From: a cyanobacterium endosymbiont of Epithemia clementina EcSB
GTDB taxonomy: Bacteria > Cyanobacteriota > Cyanobacteriia > Cyanobacteriales > Microcystaceae
Reading direction: 5' to 3'
Assembly: GCF_029919255.1 (NCBI RefSeq)
Contig: NZ_CP123991.1
Location: 427,110-491,109 of the forward strand
Length of the DNA: 64,000 nucleotides
This document shows positions 51,356 through 61,034 of the stretch, piece after piece; the stretch's first letter is position 1, and every line of letters starts with the position of its first letter. The position numbers and the translations under genes were made by a program. The notes under the pieces are model-generated. The model ran no database searches. It saw nothing but the letters and a program-made list of their open reading frames with translations, and was not told the origin of the DNA.

Positions 51356-52615
51356 CTACATTCTTTCCCTCATCGAGGCCGCCCGTAATAGCATAATAGG
51401 ATTTAAGGGAGAAAAGCGGGTTAAATTACCGGCGGAGACAGAACGGGAAACTTGTAGGTTTAATAGCTGATAATCCCAGGATCTTTTCTTAAACCAGTCT
51501 ATAGCAATGGCTAAGTTTTCCAATGTTGCTAATACCATGACTAAGATTCCACCCTCAGCCAACTTATCTTTACAGACTTCTAAAATTGGAATAATGTCTC
51601 CCCCACTTCCTCCCATAAAAATGCGATGCGGTCGGGGTAAATTAGCTAAAATATCTGGGGCTTTTCCATGAATGGGAACAACATTAAAAGCTTTAAGACG
51701 CTGGCGATTTTTTTGAATCAATGCAATTCCGACTGCTGTTTTTTCTAGAGCATAGATCTTAGAATTAGGACATAATCTAGCAATTTCAACGGATACAGAC
51801 CCTGTTCCTGCACCAACATCCCAAACAATTTGTTTATTCTGTAAGGATAATTCTCCCAGAATGCTAATGCGAATTTCTCGTTTTGTAATCAATCCTGGTC
51901 TATCTTTAAAAGTAGAAAATACATGATCCGGCAAGCCGAATAAAGGTAATTCATTAAAATCAATTTCTAAAAAGTTATTTAAAGGCTTTCGTAAAACAAC
52001 AACAATATTAAGAGATGCAAATACATCAGGATTTTTTTCTGCCAATTCCTTAGCAGAGAAAGACTGTATCTTTTCAGTATAATCTCCTAAATTTTCACAA
52101 ACCCAAAATTCATAATGATAAGGTAAATTAAAACTAAGATAAAGACGAGCAATTACTGATGGATTATTGTTGTAATCTGTCAAAATAGCAATCTTGTCGA
52201 CTCCTTGTTTAAATAGGGGAATTAAGTTATCTATCTCTCGACCGTGACCACTAATAATTTTAGTGTCTTGCCAGGGAATTTTTAGGCGATTAAATACCAA
52301 TTGTATACTACTTATATGGGGATAAAACTTTAAATCTTTTACGGGAAAATACTCTACTAATAATCGTCCAAAACCAAAAAAAAATGGATCTCCACTAACT
52401 AAGATAACAATATAATTGTGATTGTCTTTTTCCTTATTAATCTTTTCGATAGCTTCAAGTAAGTCCTTTATAACTATAATTTCAGCAGTATGGTTAGGAA
52501 AGTAGCTTAAGTGCCGTTTACTTCCAACTAGTAATGTAGCTTTATTTACAATTTCTTGGACTGGTTTAGTTAGTCCTATTGCTCCATCTAAACCAATTCC
52601 TATTACTTTAATCAT
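51356..52615 (-). CDS. cobL: Precorrin-6Y C5,15-methyltransferase (decarboxylating)
   Basis: A 419-aa bifunctional CbiE-CbiT fusion of cobalamin (B12 or pseudo-B12) synthesis. It methylates precorrin-6B at C5 and C15 and removes the acetate side-chain carboxylate. The N-terminal CbiE tetrapyrrole methylase (about 1-200) has VIGIGLDGA, VSGDPFFFGFGRLL and SGHGREI; the C-terminal CbiT SAM domain (about 230-400) has WDVGAGTGSVSVEIARL. ATG at 52615 is preferred over an upstream TTG. It lies 30 bp after cbiC on the same strand, forming a two-gene operon. Confidence 0.92.
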   Translation of the reverse strand: MIKVIGIGLDGAIGLTKPVQEIVNKATLLVGSKRHLSYFPNHTAEIIVIKDLLEAIEKINKEKDNHNYIVILVSGDPFFFGFGRLLVEYFPVKDLKFYPHISSIQLVFNRLKIPWQDTKIISGHGREIDNLIPLFKQGVDKIAILTDYNNNPSVIARLYLSFNLPYHYEFWVCENLGDYTEKIQSFSAKELAEKNPDVFASLNIVVVLRKPLNNFLEIDFNELPLFGLPDHVFSTFKDRPGLITKREIRISILGELSLQNKQIVWDVGAGTGSVSVEIARLCPNSKIYALEKTAVGIALIQKNRQRLKAFNVVPIHGKAPDILANLPRPHRIFMGGSGGDIIPILEVCKDKLAEGGILVMVLATLENLAIAIDWFKKRSWDYQLLNLQVSRSVSAGNLTRFSPLNPIMLLRAASMRERM

Positions 52616-52644
52616 AATCAAATCAAAAAGTATGGGTCATCTAT

Positions 52645-53265
52645 TTATTGACTATTTTGTTGATATGCCAATATCAATAAAGTATTGAGAATAGCAGAAG
52701 CAACTGTTGATCCTCCTTTACGACCTTCAACTCTAATCTGAGGAATGCTAGTTTTAGCTAATATTTCTTTTGAGTGAATTACAGAAACAAAACCTACAGG
52801 GCAACCAATAATCAAGGTTGGTTTAACTTTAGAAGTGATCAACTCTTTACACAAAGCGATTAAAGCAGTGGGGGCATTTCCAATTACATAAATAGCTTGA
52901 GGATATTGGTTAAAACAATTTAATAATCCAGTTTCGGTACGAGTTTTTCCAGGTAGGGCATCGTTGACTTGTTCTATAGCAGCAATAATAGGATTTTGAA
53001 ACGTTTTATTAACTAAAGTAGAGATTCCTTGTTTAACCATTGTAACATCAGTTACAATCACCCTTTTTTCGGGCAAGGATTTCATGGCTTGAGTAATTGC
53101 ATCAGGACTAAATTTAAGTAAATCAATAAAATCAAAATCTGCCGTAGAATGGATAACACGACGAGCGATTGCGTATTCAAATTCATTAAGGCTATGATCT
53201 CCAATTTCACGATCAATAATCGCAAAACTTTCTTCAACAATTGGATGATTAAATTGTTGACTCAT
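52645..53265 (-). CDS. cobH: Precorrin-8X methylmutase
   Basis: A 206-aa enzyme (CobH/CbiC) that shifts the C11 methyl group to C12, yielding hydrogenobyrinate or cobyrinate. Motifs visible: HPIVEESFAIIDREIGDHSL, ERRVIHSTADFD-like ARRVIHSTADFDF with the catalytic His, VTDVTMVKQGI and GCPVGFVSVIHSKEIL with GRKGGSTVASAILN. ATG at 53265; GGAGG lies 12 bp upstream. An in-frame TTG three codons earlier sits only 3 bp from the GGAGG and is less likely. Paired with cobL; other cobalamin genes are elsewhere. Confidence 0.92.
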   Translation of the reverse strand: MSQQFNHPIVEESFAIIDREIGDHSLNEFEYAIARRVIHSTADFDFIDLLKFSPDAITQAMKSLPEKRVIVTDVTMVKQGISTLVNKTFQNPIIAAIEQVNDALPGKTRTETGLLNCFNQYPQAIYVIGNAPTALIALCKELITSKVKPTLIIGCPVGFVSVIHSKEILAKTSIPQIRVEGRKGGSTVASAILNTLLILAYQQNSQ

Positions 53266-53784
53266 TTTTAACAAAAACCTCCATCAAAGAATAGGTAATA
53301 AGAAATTTATTGTAAATTGTTTAGGAGTTCTATCGAATAGAACCATTATGGATAGATTGCTCAAAAGACTACTAGAAAAGACTTGATGAATATCTATAAA
53401 AGAAAGAAAAATCCGTTTCTCTGATACTGATACTACCGGAGAGTTCATTTTATTTTCTTATTATCTATCTGTTATTAAGCTTATAAAGAAAGTATCCCTG
53501 GAAGCAGCTAAAATAGACCTTAAAAGGTTGGTGAGTAACGAGGAAATAGCTTCGATGTCTGTTTTGGGGTTATCTCATCACCGTTGCCTTGATGACTATT
53601 CTCTTAATGGAAACGGAGTTTGAGATTATTTATGATGTTTCCGTGTTTTCTACTCCTAATACCTATGTTGCTATGGCTAAAACTAAGTATATTGCTATTA
53701 AAACTCTCACAATACAGAGAACTTCTCTATATGCATCCATGACACAATAGTTGAAGCTAACTAACTACTGAACAGGAATAGTTT
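53266..53784. other. Intergenic, nothing named
   Basis: About 500 bp between cobH and natG. One frame near 53585-53690 reads like protein (VFSTPNTYVAMAKTKYIAIK) but is short and unassigned. No sign of the natH/natA genes that follow natG in other cyanobacteria. Confidence 0.45.
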
Positions 53785-54957
53785 TTAACGTTCTTTAAGC
53801 CGTACGGTTGCGTTAAGTCGGTTCATCGCTGTAGATATAATCAAATTAAAAACTAGATAAGTTACCATAACGACCAACAACATTTCTACTGCCTTTCCAG
53901 TTTGGTTAGAAACAGTATTAGCAACAGCATAAATATCATTGTAGCCAATAGCAACCGCTAAACTAGAATTTTTAGCTAAATTAAGAAATTCACTCGTTAA
54001 TGGCGGAATCATAACTCGTAATGCTTGGGGAAAAATTACTAAACGCATTACTAAACTTGGGTTAAACCCTAATGCTTTAGCTGCCTCCCATTGTCCTGTA
54101 GACACTGATTGAATCCCGGACCTAACGATCTCAGCAATAAAGGCTGCCGTATAAAAAGTTAATCCCAATAACAATGTAGTAAATTCAGGGGACAAATTTA
54201 ATCCCCCTTGAATGAGATTAATGTCACTGTTATATCGAGGCAATTGCCAATTAATGCCAAAGATAAAGGTTAATGAAACAAGGATTAATATCCCTAGCAG
54301 TAGTCCTTGGTAAGTTCGTTCTTTTTTTCCAAATTTAACTATAATTTGATTTCGCTTACGCCAAACTAATCCAGCTAAAAAACTATTAAAGACAATAAAT
54401 ACCAGAACTAAGAAAGTTTGTAAATTGCCTAAAGGACGAGGAAGATAAATTCCTTGATTAGAAAAGAAAATTAACCCCCAAAAACTACCAGGCTCATAAA
54501 TTTTAGGAAATTTTAAAAAAACGGCAAAATACCAAAAAAATAATTGTAATAGTAAAGGAGTGTTTCGTAAAGTTTCTACGTAAATTGAAGCCATTTTACG
54601 GACTAACCAATTATCAGAGATTCTTCCTAATCCGACAGTAATACCGACAATAAAAGCTAAAATAATACCACTGATCATTACTCTTAGAGAATTGAGTAAC
54701 CCTACTAAAATTGCCCTGCCGTAGGAATCAGTAGAACTATAGGGAATCAAAGAGTCAGAAATACTAAAAGATGCCGTTCGATCAGAATCAATTAAAAAAA
54801 ATAATCCAAAATTTAATCCTAATCGTTTAAAATTGTTAATTAAATTATTACCCAAAGTCAGTATAGTTAGTCCTATTATTAGGACAATAAATACCTGAAA
54901 TAAAGTTTTAAGAAAACGAGAGTCTCGCCATAAAGGTATTTTTTCTTTGTCAATCAT
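53785..54957 (-). CDS. natG: Amino-acid ABC transporter permease (NatG/BztB type)
   Basis: A 390-aa inner-membrane permease of the His/Glu/Gln/Arg transporter family. Eight or so hydrophobic helices are visible. The large first half, with the SFSISDSLIPYSSTDSYGRA region, is characteristic of BztB/NatG. The EAA loop FTAAFIAEIVRSGIQSVSTG plus GQWEAAKALGFNPSLVMRLV, which contacts the ATPase, is intact (about 268-305). ATG at 54957. It follows natF after a 144-bp gap. The matching second permease and ATPase are absent from this window. Confidence 0.9.
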   Translation of the reverse strand: MIDKEKIPLWRDSRFLKTLFQVFIVLIIGLTILTLGNNLINNFKRLGLNFGLFFLIDSDRTASFSISDSLIPYSSTDSYGRAILVGLLNSLRVMISGIILAFIVGITVGLGRISDNWLVRKMASIYVETLRNTPLLLQLFFWYFAVFLKFPKIYEPGSFWGLIFFSNQGIYLPRPLGNLQTFLVLVFIVFNSFLAGLVWRKRNQIIVKFGKKERTYQGLLLGILILVSLTFIFGINWQLPRYNSDINLIQGGLNLSPEFTTLLLGLTFYTAAFIAEIVRSGIQSVSTGQWEAAKALGFNPSLVMRLVIFPQALRVMIPPLTSEFLNLAKNSSLAVAIGYNDIYAVANTVSNQTGKAVEMLLVVMVTYLVFNLIISTAMNRLNATVRLKER

Positions 54958-55101
54958 CTTAGTTAGTGATTAGTAATTAATAGTGAATAGTTTTAAAGTT
55001 ACTAGTAGCTTTCAAACATAGTACTTCATACTTAGGAAGTTAACAGTAAAACAGCTTTGACATCAGCTATTAAGTATTGACCCTTAACTATACACAACAC
55101 C

Positions 55102-56190
55102 TTATCGAAACGGTGGAGAATAAAGCAAACCGCCATCAGTCCAAAGTTTATTAAGTCCTCGATCTAATTTCAATGGTTTACCAATGTTTCGTTCATAAAT
55201 TTCGCTGTAATTCCCTACATGCTTAATAATACGGAAAGCAAAATTATTAGGTAATCCCATATCCTCACCTAATTTATCATCCAACCCTAAAAACCTTCTA
55301 ATATTAGGGTCTTCACTAGATTCAAAGGTTCCTATATTTTCGGACATAATGCCAAATTCCTCTGCTTGCATAGTAGCGAAAGTAATCCATTTCACTGCAT
55401 CAAACCAATTGGAATCTCCATCGGCGACAACTGGACTAAGTGGTTCTTTAGACATAAAAACCCCTAGCATAACATGATTATCCTTTTGAGGGAAAACAGA
55501 ACGACGGGCTACTAGTTGAGACAGATCTGAAGTAACCGCCTCGCAGCGACCTTCTTGATAGGCGGCATAAAGAGCGTCCACATCATCAGAAATAACGGAA
55601 TTATAGTTTTCTACTCCCCGTTTACGCATCTGATCAGCTAAATTCTGTTCTGTAGTAGTTCCGGCTAAAACACAAATTGATTTAGCTTCCAAATCTTCTA
55701 ATTTAGTTGCCCCACTTGCTTTAGTCACCATGATTCCTTGACCATCATAAAAAACTATAGGGGCAAATGCCACACCTACTGAGGTATCTCGACTCACTGT
55801 CCAGCTGGTATTGCGATTGAGAACATCTACTTCCCCTGCCTGGACAGCCGTAAAGCGCTCTTGTGCGCTAAGCTTACGGTATTCAACTTTGGAAGGATCA
55901 TCAAACAAAGCTGCTGCGATCGCTCGACAGATGTCTACATCCAAACCAGAATATTGCCCATTTTCATCGACAAAGCTAAACCCTGGAACTTCTCCATTGA
56001 CTCCACAGATTAGGTTTCCTCGTTCTTTAACCATTGCTAGACGACTTCTATTAGGATCTGTTTTTCCTTTCTCGGTAGTGGTTTGAGTAAGCCTTTGATT
56101 GTCTCCACAAGCAGTTAAGGGAACCACTGAACATAAAGTTGCCAAAACTAAGGACAGCCATTTAGCCATAAACCAGGTTTGCTTAGACAT
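55102..56190 (-). CDS. natF: Amino-acid ABC transporter substrate-binding lipoprotein (NatF/BztA type)
   Basis: A 362-aa periplasmic receptor for neutral or acidic amino acids. A lipoprotein signal (LATLCSVVPLTAC, Cys about 28) is followed by a type 2 periplasmic-binding fold: LICGVNGEVPGFSFVDENGQ, GLDVDICRAIAAALF, NRNTSWTVSRDTSVGV and CVLAGTTTEQNLADQM. ATG at 56190; no strong Shine-Dalgarno site. A HIP1 octamer lies at 55916-55923. Amino-acid import would suit a host-associated cell. Confidence 0.92.
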   Translation of the reverse strand: MSKQTWFMAKWLSLVLATLCSVVPLTACGDNQRLTQTTTEKGKTDPNRSRLAMVKERGNLICGVNGEVPGFSFVDENGQYSGLDVDICRAIAAALFDDPSKVEYRKLSAQERFTAVQAGEVDVLNRNTSWTVSRDTSVGVAFAPIVFYDGQGIMVTKASGATKLEDLEAKSICVLAGTTTEQNLADQMRKRGVENYNSVISDDVDALYAAYQEGRCEAVTSDLSQLVARRSVFPQKDNHVMLGVFMSKEPLSPVVADGDSNWFDAVKWITFATMQAEEFGIMSENIGTFESSEDPNIRRFLGLDDKLGEDMGLPNNFAFRIIKHVGNYSEIYERNIGKPLKLDRGLNKLWTDGGLLYSPPFR

Positions 56191-56279
56191 TTTTTACTTC
56201 TAAGATTGATGTTATATATCGATATTAAATTATCGCTTAAAAAGATTTAAAAAAACCTTCAGCTTTTTGCTAAATCAGA

Positions 56280-57060
56280 TTTAGAGTAATTCAACGGTAA
56301 TGTCACAGTAAGGATTGTTCTTTGACTCAAGCTACTTTTTCTGGTGATCTGTCTTTGATAATTTTTGACAATCGCTTCAACAATAAGTAATCCTAAACTA
56401 GATTCTCTTGAATTTCGATGAATATGGGACCGGTTAAGACGATAGAAACGGTCAAATAGATGAGTTACAATGATTTTAGGATGCCTTTACTATAGCAACT
56501 TGTAGGCGAACAAGGCGGTCGCGCTTGATTGATTGTGGTCTCACTTTTATTGATGCTTTGGTTTTCTTGACGTTGGTCATATCTTTTTTTTTATCTAAGT
56601 TGCGCTAAAAATAAAAGATCACTGACCATATTTCCTAACTGTTGAGTCAAGCATCCTACTACTTTAAGCTGTCGCTGTGATTTGCTTCAAAATAAGCTAA
56701 GGTCATCTTTACATTAGTTCGAATGGTGGCGATGGGGCTTCTCAAGTTATGAGACACATCGACAGCAGGTTAAAATCATTCAGTACTTTAGGTAAGATTT
56801 CCTGATGGGGCTTACAGCCAGTCTTAACAGAAACTTAAATAATAGTCTCTGCAATCATAATCGATACCTAATTACCGGATGGCTTTAATAACCTCAAACT
56901 AGGAATAGTTGACCGTTAGATATCCTAAGACATAGCGATCACGATTAGTCTTTTAAGTAATTTCTTCTGAAGATGCGAGCTCCTCCCATACGTGTTTCAG
57001 GGAACTGTCAATACAGTCTATTAGTGTAAATTCTAACGCAGAAAAAGACTCCTGTTGCAA
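56280..57060 (-). pseudogene. Sensor histidine kinase pseudogene
   Basis: Minus-strand pieces in order: NRDRYVLGYLTVNYS (about 56930), AVDVSHNLRSPIATIRTNVK (the H-box, with the phospho-accepting His, about 56700-56770), RQLKVVGCLTQQLGNMVSDLLF in a shifted frame (about 56600-56680), FDRFYRLNRSHIHRN and LGLLIVEAIVKNYQ (about 56340-56450), and RTILTVTLPLNYS (about 56285). These are the dimerisation and HATPase regions of a membrane sensor kinase. The central ATP-binding N and G1 boxes are missing or broken by stops. Confidence 0.75.
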
Positions 57061-57166
57061 ACAGTAATAACAGGATGGCTTTCACAACAGTATGTTTCAG
57101 CTTGCTAAACGAGTGCTTTTCTTTTTATATTTTTAAATAATTAAACAGACGTGTACCTCTTAGTCT

Positions 57167-57296
57167 AGCTGCGACAAAATCACAATAAAAAAGCTAATTT
57201 TCTAACTTTACAAAGTATTTAAGAATTTAAGTGCTTGACCTTTTAATAGTTTCAAAACTCATTAGCTCCTAATTTATTAAACTCGGTTTAGAAGAG
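57167..57296. repeat. Diverged repeat, copy 1 (cf. 61104-61276)
   Basis: Two matching blocks in the same order and orientation as in 61104-61276: AGCTGCGACAAAATCA (57167-57195 with 61104-61134) and a 52-nt block (57245-57296 with 61225-61276) with 39 of 52 positions identical by my count. Both copies lie directly 3' of a minus-strand gene. Confidence 0.55.
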
Positions 57297-57362
57297 TTCT
57301 ATTTAGCTAATTAGGGATTGGGAATCAAAGTTCATTCTTTTTAAAAAAATGAAATTATTTCT

Positions 57363-57830
57363 CTATTTTTCTTGCTGGATCTTAACCATAGCATTTTGTA
57401 TTTGTTGTTTTAAAGTTTTGTCTCCTTGTGCTTTTTGGGTCATTATATTAAACTTACTAGCGGTTAATCCACCTTCTTTAGCAATAGTTTTAGAACTATT
57501 ACAAAAATCAACTGCGATTTTTTGTACTTCGCTAGGTAACTTTCTAAAACTCTTAGGGCTATTGCAAGCAATTTCTGGGGGTAAATCATCAATAATATCT
57601 TCAATTTTTTGATATGCGATTTGACGCTGAGATTCTATAGTTAACACAGTTCTAGCATAATTAACAATATCGGTATCAGTGATCTCCGAAGTTGACGACG
57701 GATCTTGTCGAGAAAAGGTAGGGACAATATTACATCCGTGGAGGATACCGATAAGTGCTAGTAAACTAGCCATTAAAGAACGAGTCAATGTTCTGTTCAA
57801 ATTCAATAGGGAACAGTGAATAAACACCAT
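57363..57830 (-). CDS. DUF4168-like exported protein
   Basis: A 155-aa protein with a hydrophobic N-terminal export segment (about 18-35, LMASLLALIGILHGC, possibly a lipobox Cys). A helical domain follows with the pattern VNYARTVLTIESQRQIAYQK and a C-terminal FNIMTQKAQGDKTLKQQIQN, as in the DUF4168 family of bacterial secreted proteins of unknown function. ATG at 57830; an internal ATG (MASLLALIG) is an alternative start. It faces away from rsmH. Confidence 0.7.
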   Translation of the reverse strand: MVFIHCSLLNLNRTLTRSLMASLLALIGILHGCNIVPTFSRQDPSSTSEITDTDIVNYARTVLTIESQRQIAYQKIEDIIDDLPPEIACNSPKSFRKLPSEVQKIAVDFCNSSKTIAKEGGLTASKFNIMTQKAQGDKTLKQQIQNAMVKIQQEK

Positions 57831-58016
57831 GCGCGCTAACCGTCAAGTATATAATACTATTGAAATCTCCGCCCGAGTTTCTTCTTTTTCTGAATTATCT
57901 GAATTATTTTAAGCATTATAAGTTCCTGTGATCTCCAAGGGGAACTTAGACTACATTGTTCATAATTTCTCCTGTCCCTAGCAATCTGTGTGATTCTCAA
58001 TTATTTATCCTTTTCT

Positions 58017-58952
58017 ATGACTTACTTAAATAATCCTGCTTCGACAACTTTTACCAACATTCAAGAGACTTCATTTATCCATATTCCTGTTTTATCGCAA
58101 GAAGTCATTGCTGGATTAAAAATTCGTCCGGAAGGACATTATTTAGACGCAACAGTGGGAAGTGGTGGACATAGTCTCTTAATTTTAAATGCCTTTCGAG
58201 ATGTACGGATAACTGGTATTGATCGCGATCAACAGGCGATTGCAGCAGCTACTGGCAAGTTAGAAAAATTTGGTCGAGAACGAGTTCGGTTGTGGCAAGG
58301 AAATTTTGCTGATTATCCAGGAAAAAAAGCAGAGTTTTCGGGTATTATCACCGACTTGGGGGTCAGTTCTCCCCAATTTGATCTTCCTGAACGGGGGTTT
58401 AGTTTTCGTCATGAAGCTTCTCTGGATATGCGGATGGATCAAAACCAGTTTCTGACGGCGGCTAAAATTATTAATCATTGGGACGAAAAGTCTCTAGTTG
58501 AACTTTTTTTTCATTATGGAGAAGAACGGCGATCACGACTTATTGCTAGGCGCATCGTACAGCAAAGGCCATTTCGTACAACTACCCAACTAGCCCAGGC
58601 TATTGCTGACACAGTTCCTCCTAAATATCGTTATGGACGTATTCATCCCGCTACTCGTGTTTTTCAAGCATTACGAATTGCAGTGAATGAGGAACTTGTG
58701 TCTTTAGAAAGATTTTTAGATCGGGCTCCCCAGTGGCTAAAACCTGGAGGACGGTTCGGAATCATTAGTTTTCATAGTCTCGAAGATCGTATTGTAAAGC
58801 ATCGTTTTCGTGACTCTTCAACGTTGATAGTAGTTACTAAAAAACCAATTACTTCTCAACCTCAAGAGAAAGCTAGAAATCACCGTTCTCGTTCAGCTAA
58901 ACTCCGATTTTCTGAACGGATGAAAGATTTAGAAGATGGAAAAAAAGATTAA
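58017..58952 (+). CDS. rsmH: 16S rRNA (cytosine-1402-N4)-methyltransferase
   Basis: A 311-aa SAM-dependent methyltransferase (RsmH/MraW) that modifies C1402 of 16S rRNA at the P site. Motifs: [13 protein letters not shown] (N-terminus), [14 protein letters not shown] (SAM motif I), [40 protein letters not shown] and [16 protein letters not shown]. An in-frame GTG at 57990 would add nine residues; ATG at 58017 is preferred. Convergent with kaiC, 97 bp between stops. Confidence 0.94.
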   Translation: MTYLNNPASTTFTNIQETSFIHIPVLSQEVIAGLKIRPEGHYLDATVGSGGHSLLILNAFRDVRITGIDRDQQAIAAATGKLEKFGRERVRLWQGNFADYPGKKAEFSGIITDLGVSSPQFDLPERGFSFRHEASLDMRMDQNQFLTAAKIINHWDEKSLVELFFHYGEERRSRLIARRIVQQRPFRTTTQLAQAIADTVPPKYRYGRIHPATRVFQALRIAVNEELVSLERFLDRAPQWLKPGGRFGIISFHSLEDRIVKHRFRDSSTLIVVTKKPITSQPQEKARNHRSRSAKLRFSERMKDLEDGKKD

Positions 58953-59049
58953 GCTGTTCGTTATCTGAACTTATAATTTTGACTGTGAGAAAGATTTTGT
59001 CCTTAAATCTCCAATAAACGATTCAAATACATAACAGCTTAATCATTAA

Positions 59050-60612
59050 CTACTCATCAAGAGATTTATCTTTAACTCCGCGAACAATACGGGAAAATTC
59101 ATTTTTTTCATCAATGGTAATTCGAGTAGGAGAACCACTGATAATGCCTTCGTAATTACGAAATGAACCCTGAATTCTTGGACCACCTTGATCAATAATG
59201 TATTCTCGAATCCCTTTATCATGCCAGGACCCTCGCATTTTAAAGACATTAATTGCTCTAGACATTTCCCCTCTAATTTCTACATATTGCAGCATGAGAA
59301 TAGTATCAGTAATGGTAGAAATATGAGATTCTGTAATAGAATGAGAACCCATAAATTGATCAGTTGTGTTGGTAAAAAACCCTGTGATCTCTTCTTGTTT
59401 CGCGTAACCTGTTACCCCAATCACAAACTGACGAAAGGCGTTATTAGTAACTCCTCTTGCTAATGCTGAGAGAGAATCAATGGCAATTCGTGACGGTTTA
59501 AATTCAGAAATTTCTGATTTAATGATCTGTAGATGATCCTCTAATCCAGCAGATTCTGGATAGCTACATAATAATTTTAGTAATCCCTTCTGTTCCATTT
59601 CTTCAAAATCAATTCCCCAGGAAAAAGCATTCCGAGATAGTTGGGCACGTGACTCTTCGTAAGCAAATAAAATTGACCTTTCTCCTTGACGACAACCTTC
59701 TTCCAAAAACTTACTTACCAGCAAAGTTTTACCAGTTCCTGTTGCTCCAGTTGCCAGAATAATTGAGTCTTTAAAAAAGCCTCCTCCACACATTTCATCA
59801 AGAGTTTTAATGCCCGAAGAAGCTCGAGCATTTGAAGAACGCTGAGTAAGTCGCATAGCTCCTAACGGAAAAATATTAATTCCATCATTAGTAATGGTGA
59901 AAGGATACTCTCCTTTCATATGGGTTGTCCCGCGCAATTTAAGGATTTCGGCTGTTCTTCGACGACGTTCTCCTTCTAAAACATTTCGTAAAATGACCAC
60001 ATTATCAGAAACGAATTCTTCTACCCCAAAACGAGCGATCTGCCCGTATTCCTCCACCCGTTCTGTAGTCATAATTGAAGTAACCCCTAGAAGTTTTAAC
60101 CGTGCTACCAAACGGAAAATCTCTCGACGTACCACGGAGGCTGCATCGTATTGTTGAAAAACTGCCGTTACTGAGTCGATAGAAACAAGTTTTGCTTTAT
60201 ACTTATGAATTGCATACTGAATGCGTTCAATTAGGGCCGATAAATCAAAACTTCCTACTACTTCTTGTCCATCAGGATCAGGTGAAGCATCAAGAATAAA
60301 TAGTTGACCCTTATCAATAATTTCTTGTAAATCCCAACCAAAACTATAGGCATTTTGAATAACGTCTGCCGGCGATTCCTCAAAGGTTACAAATAATCCC
60401 GGATAATCAAAATATTTAATCCCATGATATAGAAATTGAATTGCTAGTAAAGTTTTACCAGTTCCTGATGTTCCACTCACCAAGGTAGTTCTTCCAATAG
60501 GAAGTCCGCCATGGCTAATTTCATCAAACCCTTCAATCATAGTCCGAATCTTACGGACTCCTTTGGGAGGTAGTTTTTCTGATGTTTGCCCGTTAGGAAG
60601 CGGTTCATTCAT
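59050..60612 (-). CDS. kaiC: Circadian clock ATPase/kinase KaiC
   Basis: A 520-aa central oscillator protein forming a double-ring hexamer that autophosphorylates and autodephosphorylates over the day. Two RecA-like halves: CI with Walker A GTSGTGKT (47-54) and catalytic Glu pair E78-E79, and CII with GATGTGKT (289-296) and E319-E320. The phosphorylation pair is present as S432-T433 within SHSITESHISTITDT, equivalent to S431/T432 of Synechococcus elongatus. The C-terminal A-loop and tail follow. ATG at 60612. Third gene of kaiA-kaiB-kaiC; the gap to kaiB is 107 bp. All key residues are intact. Confidence 0.97.
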   Translation of the reverse strand: MNEPLPNGQTSEKLPPKGVRKIRTMIEGFDEISHGGLPIGRTTLVSGTSGTGKTLLAIQFLYHGIKYFDYPGLFVTFEESPADVIQNAYSFGWDLQEIIDKGQLFILDASPDPDGQEVVGSFDLSALIERIQYAIHKYKAKLVSIDSVTAVFQQYDAASVVRREIFRLVARLKLLGVTSIMTTERVEEYGQIARFGVEEFVSDNVVILRNVLEGERRRRTAEILKLRGTTHMKGEYPFTITNDGINIFPLGAMRLTQRSSNARASSGIKTLDEMCGGGFFKDSIILATGATGTGKTLLVSKFLEEGCRQGERSILFAYEESRAQLSRNAFSWGIDFEEMEQKGLLKLLCSYPESAGLEDHLQIIKSEISEFKPSRIAIDSLSALARGVTNNAFRQFVIGVTGYAKQEEITGFFTNTTDQFMGSHSITESHISTITDTILMLQYVEIRGEMSRAINVFKMRGSWHDKGIREYIIDQGGPRIQGSFRNYEGIISGSPTRITIDEKNEFSRIVRGVKDKSLDE

Positions 60613-60719
60613 TGTTGATTTATTGACTCTTCTTATTAAAGATTAACGATAACTTAAGTTAAGATGTAAAGATATGCAAGTTTGTCTTAATATATTAGCA
60701 AACAACATGGATATTCTTT

Positions 60720-61034
60720 TTACGAATTATCTTCTCTTTCTTTGATTTCTTCATAAAGAAGATCTAAGCCAATAAGAACTTTTTCTCTATCTGAAAGATC
60801 TCCTATGATCTTACGAACAGGGGGGGGTAGAATTTTAGCTAAGGTTGGGGTTGCTAAAATCTTATCTTCCTCAGCTAATCGAGGGTTTTTTAGAACATCA
60901 ATAACTTTGAGGGCATAAACTCCTCTAAATTCATCCTCGAGAATATTTTTGAGCATTTTTAAAGCTTTGACAGAGTTAGTGGTATTGCCTGCCACATAAA
61001 GCTTAAGAACATAAGTTTTTTTGAAGTTTATCAT
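60720..61034 (-). CDS. kaiB: Circadian clock protein KaiB
   Basis: A 104-aa fold-switching, thioredoxin-like clock protein that binds KaiC CI at night and sequesters KaiA. The sequence [19 protein letters not shown] to [20 protein letters not shown] is the canonical KaiB core, including the cis-proline region and the acidic C-terminus. ATG at 61034. Between kaiA and kaiC; likely co-transcribed with kaiC from a promoter in 61035-61342. Confidence 0.97.
   Translation of the reverse strand: MINFKKTYVLKLYVAGNTTNSVKALKMLKNILEDEFRGVYALKVIDVLKNPRLAEEDKILATPTLAKILPPPVRKIIGDLSDREKVLIGLDLLYEEIKEREDNS

Larger units (their letters stand above)
56191..57362. other. Region with histidine-kinase pseudogene and a repeat copy
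   Basis: Contains the sensor-kinase relic at 56280-57060 and a diverged repeat at 57167-57296 that resembles 61104-61276. No intact gene. Confidence 0.55.
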
